Assembly (NCBI GenBank): GCA_012031335.1
Contig: JAAUTT010000300.1
Location: 1 to 6,140 of the forward strand
Direction of reading: 5' to 3'
Length of the DNA stretch: 6,140 nt
Source: Bacteroidales bacterium
GTDB lineage: Bacteria; Bacteroidota; Bacteroidia; Bacteroidales; JAAUTT01
Of the stretch, positions 1 through 5,939 are shown piece after piece. The position numbers and the translations under genes are program-made. The stretch's first letter is position 1. Every line of letters starts with the position of its first letter. Under the pieces are notes generated by a model. The model was not told the origin of the DNA, made no database searches, and was given only the letters and a program-made list of their open reading frames with translations.

Positions 1-160
1 GTAATGTCGCCTGCTTTTGAATGAAACCGTGTAAAAATCTGGTGGTAGCGCCAATACTTTTTTCCGGATACCGAGCTTTTCGAAAGTTGAAAAAAAGGGC
101 ATTTTTTAGCTCTTCTTGTGTGATGGTATCCTGTTTGGATCCTCTGGCAAAATAAATCAT
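1..160 (-). CDS. Lactate racemase (LarA)-like protein, N-terminal fragment, frameshifted, cut by the window edge
   Basis: The ATG is at 160-158, ten bases after the kinase stop, so it is probably the last visible gene of the same operon. The visible protein starts MIYFARGSKQDTITQEELKN and then changes frame twice. Removing one T from the short run at 83-85 (an A run on the plus strand) gives F-EKLGIRKKVLALPPDF. Removing one from the five-base run at 33-37 gives TRFHSKAGDI. The rebuilt segment PPDFTRFHS matches the DxTR region near the N-terminus of nickel-dependent LarA-type racemases and epimerases, where the arginine contributes to the substrate site. Known LarA homologues act on 2-hydroxy acids, including lactate, malate and gluconate, and need a nickel-pincer nucleotide made by LarB, LarC and LarE; none of these is in the window. 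The substrate cannot be read from this fragment, but the operon context suggests a sugar acid. Family assignment is fairly sure; function is open. Confidence 0.68.
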   Translation of the reverse strand, partial: MIYFARGSKQDTITQEELKNALFFNFRKARYPEKSIGATTRFLHGFIQKQATL

Positions 161-170
161 AATATTATTT

Positions 171-1244
171 TTATCTTTTTACGCGTGCATTGCCTTCCCA
201 AATGCTCCAAACCTGGTCTTCGTCAGCAGGCTGACCATAATCGGTAACAAATGTAGTTGCCAGAGCTCCGGTGGCCCAGCCAAACTGAACCCATTTTTCG
301 GGTTGCCAGTTTTTAAGAATACCATATAGTAAACCACCTACAAAACCATCGCCACCGCCAATACGATCGAGAACATGAATTTCGCGTGGTTCAATTACAT
401 GCCATTTTTCGCCTTCGAGCATGATGGCGCCCCATAAGTGGGTGTTTACACTAACAACTTCACGAAGTGTTGTGGCAAAACAGGAGGCATTTGGAAAAGC
501 AGCCTTAACCCGGCCAATCATCTGTTTGAAGTTTTCGATCTGTGAAGCTAATCCTTTTCCACCTGCTTCCGGACCTTCAATTCCGAGACAAAGCTGGAAA
601 TCTTCCTCGTTTCCGATCAGAATATCAGAGATACTGGCAATTTCGGTAAAAATAGCATGTAACTCTTTTTCACGACCTTTCCAGAAAGATGCTCTGTAAT
701 TGAGGTCGAAGGATATTCTTGTGCCATATTTTTTGGCGACACGGGCCAGTTCGAGGCAAAACTGACTGGTTTCAGGTGATAAGGCACCAATAAGACCCGA
801 AAGATGCAAAACCTGAACTCCTTCTTTTCCAAAAATACGGTCGATATCGAAATCCTTCACATTTAAGGTACACCCCACCTCTCCTGCCCTGTCGTTATGA
901 ACACGTGGACCACGTGAACCAAATCCGCTGTCGGCAATGTTAAACTGGTGGCGATACCCCCATGGACCACCCTGAGGTACCTCAGGCCCTTCGTAGGTCA
1001 TGTGACGACCCGCCAGGTTATTTTTAATGAACTGCGCAATGGGACTATCCTTTACAAAAGTAGTGAGCACCTTTACAGGTAAACCCAGGTAAGCCGGCAC
1101 ACTTGCAACATTTGTTTCGGCACTTGTAGCCTGCATAAAAAACGTATCGCTTGAATGAACCGGTTGTCCGTTTGCAGGCGTAATTCTGATTCCCATACTT
1201 GTTGGAACCACTAATGAATATCGAAAGTCTTTTTTTAATTCCAT
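171..1244 (-). CDS. kdgK: PfkB-family sugar kinase, probable 2-keto-3-deoxygluconate kinase
   Basis: A full-length, uninterrupted 357-residue cytoplasmic kinase of the ribokinase/PfkB family. It should phosphorylate 2-keto-3-deoxy-D-gluconate with ATP to give KDPG, the substrate of the Entner-Doudoroff aldolase. The C-terminal PfkB signature DRIGGGDGF is at residues 293-301, with D299 the expected catalytic base and the glycines forming the anion hole. SAETNVA (41-47) is the N-terminal substrate-side motif. FDLNYRASFW (179-188) and NEED (212-215) are typical of KDG kinases. It is slightly longer than the usual 310-340 residues. The start at 1244 has an A/T-rich leader without a Shine-Dalgarno sequence. 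It lies 128 bp downstream of the mannonate oxidoreductase gene on the same strand and 10 bp before the larA-like gene. Fructokinase or another PfkB sugar kinase is the alternative, but the neighbouring UxuB and UxaE genes favour KDG. Confidence 0.85.
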   Translation of the reverse strand: MELKKDFRYSLVVPTSMGIRITPANGQPVHSSDTFFMQATSAETNVASVPAYLGLPVKVLTTFVKDSPIAQFIKNNLAGRHMTYEGPEVPQGGPWGYRHQFNIADSGFGSRGPRVHNDRAGEVGCTLNVKDFDIDRIFGKEGVQVLHLSGLIGALSPETSQFCLELARVAKKYGTRISFDLNYRASFWKGREKELHAIFTEIASISDILIGNEEDFQLCLGIEGPEAGGKGLASQIENFKQMIGRVKAAFPNASCFATTLREVVSVNTHLWGAIMLEGEKWHVIEPREIHVLDRIGGGDGFVGGLLYGILKNWQPEKWVQFGWATGALATTFVTDYGQPADEDQVWSIWEGNARVKR

Positions 1245-1372
1245 AGAAAAAGATTATTATTTAAATGTTCGAATACTGTTATTTTAAGTCAAATAAAGAA
1301 GGCAATTCTGTATTTAGATTTAGCATGATTGAATTTGATCAAAACGACCCTTTCAAATCTGCTGATACATTA

Positions 1373-2224
1373 TTATACTCCGCCATATGCACTGTATCCG
1401 CCGTCCACAGGCATAACAACTCCGGTAACAAATGAAGATATATCGGATAACAGATATAACATAGCCCCGTTTAAATCGTTCGGTTCACCGAATTTTCCCA
1501 TAGGAGTGCTGGTAATAATTTTCTTACCGCGAGGAGATAATTCACCGGTAGTTTGATCGGTTAACAAAAACCGGTTTTGATTTGTAAGAAAAAATCCCGG
1601 GGCTATGCAATTAACCCTGATACCCGTTTTTGCCAGGTGTACCGAAAGCCACATCGTAAAATTATTGATAGCAGCCTTGGCAGCTGAATATGCCGGGATT
1701 TTGGTTAATGGCTTGAAGGAATTCATGGAAGAAATATTCAAAACCACACCATTACCAGACTCCACCATATCAGTTGTAAAAACCATAGTAGGAAGCAAAG
1801 TCCCCTTAAAATTCAAATCGAAAACATAATCGAAAGCTTCGGGTTGTAATCCGTAAAATGTTTTTTCGAGATCCTGTAACCCCGGTGCAGCAATTTGTTC
1901 GACCTGCGTAGTTGCAGCAGGCGCATTTCCTCCAGCGCCATTTACAAGGATATCAATTTTCCCGAATACTTCATTTACTTTTTTCCTGGCTTCTATAAGG
2001 GATTCTTTATTCAATACATCGCCTTCCACACCTATCACATGGGCTCCCGTTTCCTTCGATATTCTTTCAGCCAGATCGTTTGCTGCTTTAATATTTCTAC
2101 CGAGTAATGCCAGCTTCACCCCTTGTGCAGCCAGACATTCGGCCATTGAGGTACCCAAAACTCCCGTTCCACCTGTAAAAAGACATACTTTGTCTTTTAA
2201 ATCGTTAAAAGAATAACTTTCCAT
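1373..2224 (-). CDS. uxuB: SDR-family D-mannonate oxidoreductase (fructuronate reductase)
   Basis: A complete 283-residue short-chain dehydrogenase/reductase predicted to reduce D-fructuronate to D-mannonate in the cytoplasm. The Rossmann glycine motif TGGTGVLG is at residues 17-24. NGAGG (95-99) stands for the usual NNAG. The catalytic set is S166, Y179 and K183 (YSAAK). The C-terminus PVDGGYSAYGGV and the long insert after NGAGGN (about 100-130) are characteristic of the SDR-type mannonate oxidoreductases (YjmF/UxuB of Bacillus type), which are unrelated to the long-chain E. coli UxuB. The residue after the second strand is R43, not acidic, so the NADH/NADPH preference is not obvious. The ATG (2224-2222) follows the lacI stop (2227-2225) with no gap, implying cotranscription and perhaps translational coupling. 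Gluconate 5-dehydrogenase or KduD would be the main misassignment; context with the tagaturonate epimerase and KDG kinase supports mannonate. Confidence 0.85.
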   Translation of the reverse strand: MESYSFNDLKDKVCLFTGGTGVLGTSMAECLAAQGVKLALLGRNIKAANDLAERISKETGAHVIGVEGDVLNKESLIEARKKVNEVFGKIDILVNGAGGNAPAATTQVEQIAAPGLQDLEKTFYGLQPEAFDYVFDLNFKGTLLPTMVFTTDMVESGNGVVLNISSMNSFKPLTKIPAYSAAKAAINNFTMWLSVHLAKTGIRVNCIAPGFFLTNQNRFLLTDQTTGELSPRGKKIITSTPMGKFGEPNDLNGAMLYLLSDISSFVTGVVMPVDGGYSAYGGV

Positions 2225-3281
2225 TTATATATAATTAAGATAGTAATCGATATTTTCGCTTGTAAGTATGTCGATGGGCAGGTAATTATTTTTCTCCACC
2301 CTGGTTTTAAAACAATATGATTAAAGAGAGAAAGTATCCCCTTGTATCCCTGATATTCTGGACGTTGGGCGATAAGAAAGGATATGAGATTTTCTTTAAG
2401 ATAACGGATATTTTCGGGTAATAAATCATAACCGATCAGGTTTATGCTTCTTCTATCCAGTTTCAGCAGGAATGGAGCAATTTCGAAAGCTTTGGAATTA
2501 ATTACCACAATCCCATGCAGGTTTTCCTGAGCTAATGATGATTGAGTCTTTCAAGACTTTTGGGTGATGTAATATCCATATCCACATGCTGGAGGATATG
2601 CTCATTGCCATATTTTTCAAAAAAATTGCGAATACCATCCTCGCGATTGAGGGACTGGTTAGAAATTTCGGGACCGCCAATTCTAAGAATTAACACAATA
2701 GACCTTGCAGGAATCGCATAATGCAGCAGACGTGCGGCTAAAAATCCGCTCTGAAAAGAATTTTGTCCTAAATATGAAATATTATTAAGTCCGTTAATAT
2801 TGGAATCGATGAACACAAAAGGAACCTGCTTCTTATCCAGTTCGTGGGTAAAATTCCATAGTTTCCTTGCGAAATACCGGTGAGAGCAATACGCCATCGG
2901 GATTTAACTGCTGAATATGCTTTAATTGATTAGAAAAAGATTTTACTGAGAACTGATCGAAATAAAAACGCCTTACATTGACATTATAATCGTTGATTTC
3001 GCGGGCAGCTCTTTCGATACCGTTATCAGGAGCTTTCCAGTAATCGTTTGGGGAATGGTATTCGGGACAAAGAGAAACAAACAGGTAGTTTTTTTTGTGG
3101 CAAGAGAACGGGCCAGCAAATTGGGTTTATAATCCAACTCATCAATAATATTCAGAATTTTCTCACGGTTTTCCTCAGTTACCTGACCGCGGTTATGAAT
3201 AACCCGATCAACGGTTCCAGGAGAAACACCTGCCAGATTTGCAATATCTTTAATTCTGATCTTCTTTCCTTCTAAGGCCAT
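2225..3281 (-). CDS. LacI-family transcriptional repressor of the hexuronate genes, four apparent frameshifts
   Basis: A DNA-binding repressor with a periplasmic-binding-protein-like sensor domain. From the ATG at 3281, residues 8-31 (IRIKDIANLAGVSPGTVDRV onward) form the LacI helix-turn-helix and residues 53-61 (PNLLARSLA) the hinge helix that inserts into a central CpG. Four single-base shifts split the frame. An A appears lost from the A8 run at about 3091-3098 (T-K-K then NYLFVSLCPEYH). A T appears gained near 2876 (SPVF then ARKLWNF). A T appears lost near 2534 (LNHH then LAQENLHGIVVINS). An A appears lost near 2306-2313 (VLK then TRVEKNNYLPIDIL). Correcting them gives 1059 nt, exactly 352 codons plus stop, the normal LacI-family length. 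The upstream in-frame Met at 3308 is less likely, because the family starts close to the helix-turn-helix and 3308 almost abuts an operator. Likely autoregulated through the 3312-3325 site; the inducer is probably a hexuronate pathway intermediate. Confidence 0.82.
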
Positions 3282-3311
3282 TGTATTAATATTCAATATT
3301 TTATACAAACA

Positions 3312-3325
3312 CGTGTACGTGCACG
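3312..3325. promoter_or_regulatory. Predicted LacI-family operator, site 1 (lacI-proximal)
   Basis: CGTGTACGTGCACG equals its own reverse complement at 12 of 14 positions and is centred on the CpG at 3318-3319, as LacI-family operators usually are. It lies 31 bp upstream of the lacI ATG and shares 11 of 14 bases with the second palindrome at 3388-3401. Placement just upstream of lacI suggests autorepression. Binding by this LacI protein is inferred from position and symmetry. Confidence 0.6.
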
Positions 3326-3338
3326 GTAAATATTTTGG

Positions 3339-3346
3339 CGAATATA
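3339..3346 (-). promoter_or_regulatory. Possible -7 element of the lacI-uxuB promoter
   Basis: On the minus strand this reads TATATTCG, seven of eight matches to the Bacteroidota -7 consensus TAnnTTTG. A TTTA at 3367-3364, 17 bases upstream, is a weak -33 candidate. Initiation would fall near 3332, immediately before operator site 1, which fits repression. The region is very A/T-rich, so chance matches are easy and this is tentative. Confidence 0.28.
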
Positions 3347-3381
3347 AACAAAACTTTTATAGGTAAATAATTTTTTTATTG

Positions 3382-3389
3382 TATTTTCG
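3382..3389 (+). promoter_or_regulatory. Possible -7 element of the tagaturonate epimerase promoter
   Basis: TATTTTCG matches the Bacteroidota -7 consensus TAnnTTTG at seven of eight positions and overlaps the first two bases of operator site 2. No convincing TTTG -33 element stands about 19 bases upstream. It would leave a leader of roughly 85 bases before the ATG at 3483. Tentative. Confidence 0.27.
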
Positions 3390-3401
3390 TGTCCGCACAC
3401 G
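3388..3401. promoter_or_regulatory. Predicted LacI-family operator, site 2 (epimerase-proximal)
   Basis: CGTGTCCGCACACG is a 12-of-14 palindrome centred on the CpG at 3394-3395. With site 1 it gives the consensus CGTGTmCGyrCACG. The two centres are 76 bp apart. It sits 81 bp upstream of the epimerase ATG and overlaps a possible -7 element (TATTTTCG, 3382-3389), so occupancy would block initiation toward the epimerase gene. Confidence 0.6.
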
Positions 3402-3482
3402 GATATTTTTTTTACCTCTTATTATTAACTGTAAAAAGTGGTTATGATGGTCCCTAAATTTACATTAAACAATTAAAACAAT

Positions 3483-4738
3483 ATGAAAATAGGCAAATAC
3501 TCCATTGGTGTTGGCGACAGGTTCGCCCACGAAGCAGGCGCTCAACTAAAGGCACTTGTAAAGGCTAAAAAGGAACTGGGCATTGATATTACTCCAGTTT
3601 GGAACAAATCGAACCGGGAACATAACCTTATCGGGTCCAACCCATCGGATACCCGAAGAGTGATAGATGCAACCATTGGCACTGCAAAATGGGATGGTGA
3701 CTATTTTTTGGATGCCGACCATATAAACCTTTCGAACGTTGATCGCTTTTTGGAGCCATGCGATTTTTTTACTCTCGATGTGGCCGATTATATTGGTAAA
3801 CCATCTTCGGCTCAGGAGATTGAGACATTTCTCAGTAAATATGGCCAGTTTGCCGGAACACTCAATATAAATGGATTAGAACCAATACAGGTAACACACG
3901 AATTTCTGAAAGGCTTTGCTGATAAATATCTGTTTGCTGTAAATGAAGCTGCTAAGCTTTACCAATATATCGAAAGCAAAAAGGGAAAAGACAATTTTGT
4001 AACCGAAGTTTCCATGGATGAAGTGGATATCCCGCAAACGCCTGTGGAATTGTTTTTATTCTTAAATGCCTGGCCGACCTTAAAGTTCCGGCACAAACAA
4101 TTGCTCCCAGGTTTTCGGGACGTTTTAACAAAGGCGTTGATTACGTAGGCGATATAGCCGCCTTTGAAAAAGAATTTGAAGCCGATTTACTGGTAATAGA
4201 TTATGCTGTCAGGAATTTTGGCTTACCCGAAAATCTCAAACTCAGTATTCATTCGGGAAGCGATAAATTCTCGATTTACCCAGTAATGGGCAATCTTATC
4301 AGGAAATACGACAAAGGAATTCACCTAAAAACTGCAGGTACTACCTGGCTCGAAGAGGTCATCGGCCTTTCTTTGGGAACACCTGAAGGTCTCGATCTTG
4401 CCAAAGCCTTTTACTCCATGGCTTACCGCCGTAAAGATGAACTCTGCGCACCATATGCTTCGGTAATCGATATTGATATGAAGGAGCTGCCGGATCCTGC
4501 CACGCTGGTAATATGGTCGGGCCAGGAATTTGCTGACACGCTTGCTCATAATCAGCAAAACGAAAGGTATAATCCCAGTTTCCGTCAACTTATCCACGTA
4601 GCCTTTAAGGTGGCCGCCGAATACGGTAATCTTTTTACCGAAGCATTGGCTGAAAACCGCAATATCATTGAATCGTGCGTAACCGGAAACCTATACGACA
4701 GACACATATTACGTTTGTTTGTCGCCGCCGAGGAATAA
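3483..4738 (+). CDS. uxaE: D-tagaturonate epimerase (UxaE family), one apparent frameshift
   Basis: Predicted cytoplasmic epimerase converting D-tagaturonate to D-fructuronate (C4 epimers), which lets galacturonate carbon enter the mannonate branch without the tagaturonate reductase and altronate dehydratase route. The N-terminal part begins MKIGKYSIGVGDRFAHEAGA and holds DADHINL and EVSMDE motifs. The C-terminal part has APRFSGRFNKGVDYVGDI, SIHSGSDKFSIYP and HLKTAGTTWLEE, all as I know them from UxaE-type proteins. The His, Asp and Glu residues in these motifs suit a metal-dependent epimerase, though I cannot assign individual ligands. The frame breaks near 4071: NAWPTLKF should read NALADLKVPAQTIAPRF after restoring one T in gccTggcc. 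The corrected length is 1257 nt, 418 residues. The start follows an A-rich leader without a Shine-Dalgarno. The gene is divergent from lacI, with operator site 2 upstream, and is followed by a strong terminator. Confidence 0.83.
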
Positions 4739-4751
4739 GAACGATAATTCA

Positions 4752-4801
4752 AAACAAAAATGCGTGGTCTCCGGTAAAATTGAGACCACGCATTTTTGTT
4801 T
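4752..4801. terminator. Bidirectional intrinsic terminator, perfect 20-bp stem
   Basis: Arms at 4752-4771 and 4782-4801 are perfectly complementary around a 10-base loop. The GC-rich core (GCGTGGTCTC/GAGACCACGC) is flanked by paired A and T tracts, so the transcript has a U-run after the hairpin in either direction. It begins 14 bases after the epimerase stop and ends 8 bases before the stop of the convergent NIPSNAP gene, so it serves both. Confidence 0.9.
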
Positions 4802-4808
4802 GCTCAAG

Positions 4809-5602
4809 TTAAATCTGTGAAAAAGCAGCAGGGCGGAGAATTATATCGGTTATGCTTGAAACTGTATCAGCATAAAAAGATTCCTTGCTCAGCTTTGCCC
4901 ATTCAGGACTCTTTATAAATATTTGCCAGTTGGCATCTCTCTCGGAAATATTATTAAAGGCCAGCATATAAAGAAGGTTCGGCATGTCCAATCCGGCAAT
5001 CGCTTCACCAAAGAACACAGGTTTCAGACCGGTTTTCTTGAAAATATCAATTTCGCCTCCTTCGTTAAACATATGTACCTTCTTCTTTGCGGCAACCATC
5101 GAGGGACTTTCATATATTCTGATCTCATAAATACGGCTGCTGTTCGACATCATATCCACAGGCACTTCAATGGTTGGCAAAGAATTAAATGTGCGAAACA
5201 GTGATTTTCCATTCGAATAAAAGATGTTTCATTCATTGGAGGGTTAAGAAATTTCTCGCCTTCGGTAACGTAAGTTTTGTCCTGTAAAAGTTTTTCGTTA
5301 TCCTCATAAACAGCATCCAATGTTTCGTGGGGAATCATTACAAACAACGACGTATTTTCGGGACCATAAACAGGCGAGAATACGCCTACCTTGGATATGC
5401 CAATTCGGTTTAATGCAGGAATGGCCACATTCTTATAAAAATCGGCTACCATAGATTGCCGGGATCCCGGGTGCAATTTGTATTTTATCAGTTCAACAAA
5501 TTGATTGGACTCCTTTTTCCCGGATACTACATTTCCGGCTCCTGCTACAAATGGCATGGCTCCCAATAATCCGGCTGTTGTGAGAAATTCTTTTCTTTTC
5601 AT
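4809..5602 (-). CDS. Exported NIPSNAP-family protein with two domains, one apparent frameshift
   Basis: A 264-residue protein once one base is restored (795 nt). The N-terminus MKRKEFLTTAGLLGAMPFVA looks like an export signal with an RKEFL variant of the twin-arginine RRxFL motif, a hydrophobic stretch at 8-21 and possible cleavage near residue 22. Two ferredoxin-like NIPSNAP (dimeric alpha/beta barrel) domains follow, at about 33-130 and 150-255. The second is the clearer: RIYEIRIYESPSM, a KVHMFNEGGEIDIFKK segment, then LLYMLAFNNISERDANWQIF and SPEWAKL. The frame breaks near 5203-5205. One T is missing after RMEN, so the true continuation is SLFRTFNSLPTIEVP. Molecular function of bacterial exported NIPSNAP proteins is not established, and I see no catalytic signature. 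It converges on the epimerase gene and shares its terminator, so it is a separate transcript and its link to uronate use is only by proximity. Confidence 0.8.
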
Positions 5603-5939
5603 AGATAATAAAGTTAGTTAATACAGGTTTCTGTGTGTTTATAATATGCGTGAAATTACAAAAACATTATAAATATCGCATAGAAGAACCCAAACAAGGT
5701 AATATTTTAATGGAAAGAAGCCTTAAAATAGCATGGAGAGCATTAACACTATAAAAAAACATGTTGGAATGTTTAAGATAGCGATCAACAAAAGTCTTTA
5801 ATTTTTAGAATAACACTCCTTCTTAAACTGCATGTTTCGCCGTATTATAAGTATAATTTGATAGAACCCCGGGATTGTATGACGACCTGTAATCTTTCCA
5901 AAAAAATTAAGAAATATATTTGTCAGCAAAATTTCACAT
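5603..5939. other. Divergent intergenic region without a recognisable gene
   Basis: An A/T-rich 337-bp stretch between two divergently transcribed genes. I find no coding sequence, RNA gene, strong hairpin or copy of the CGTGTmCGyrCACG operator in it, so the flanking genes need not belong to the LacI regulon. The only good signal is the -7 element at 5915-5922 on the plus strand. Promoter elements for the NIPSNAP gene must lie in the left half but none stands out. Confidence 0.6.
5915..5922 (+). promoter_or_regulatory. Bacteroidota-type -7 promoter element
   Basis: TATATTTG is a perfect TAnnTTTG match, placed 17 bases before the ATG at 5940, implying a very short leader. The -33 region offers only TTTC at 5895-5898 with a 16-base spacer, somewhat short, so the assignment rests mainly on the -7 match. 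Confidence 0.45.

Noticed and set aside
421..699. Plus-strand open frames inside kdgK and uxuB (421-699, 1329-1556, 1605-1829, 1895-2107)
   Set aside because: They lie antisense to genes with clear catalytic motifs, show no family resemblance and have no leader signals of their own.
1245..1372. Promoter for kdgK in the gap after uxuB
   Set aside because: TTTG-like and TAnnTT-like fragments occur on the minus strand, but spacing and matches are too poor in such A/T-rich DNA to support a call. No operator palindrome is present there.
3091..3098. Programmed ribosomal frameshifting at the A8 run in lacI
   Set aside because: A slippery A run is present, but the same gene needs three further shifts at unrelated sites and in both directions, and neighbouring genes have similar breaks. 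Sequencing indels explain all of them at once.
2197..3308. Several separate small proteins in the lacI region
   Set aside because: The pieces are consecutive segments of one LacI-family protein in different frames; corrected length and domain order match a single 352-residue repressor.
3282..3308. Upstream lacI start (MYKILNINT...) at 3308
   Set aside because: It would add nine residues not typical of the family and place the start four bases from the operator; the Met at 3281 fits the usual short lead into the helix-turn-helix.
5603..5939. Small RNA, riboswitch or CRISPR-type repeats in the long intergenic region
   Set aside because: I found no repeated unit, no strong hairpin and no conserved aptamer motif.
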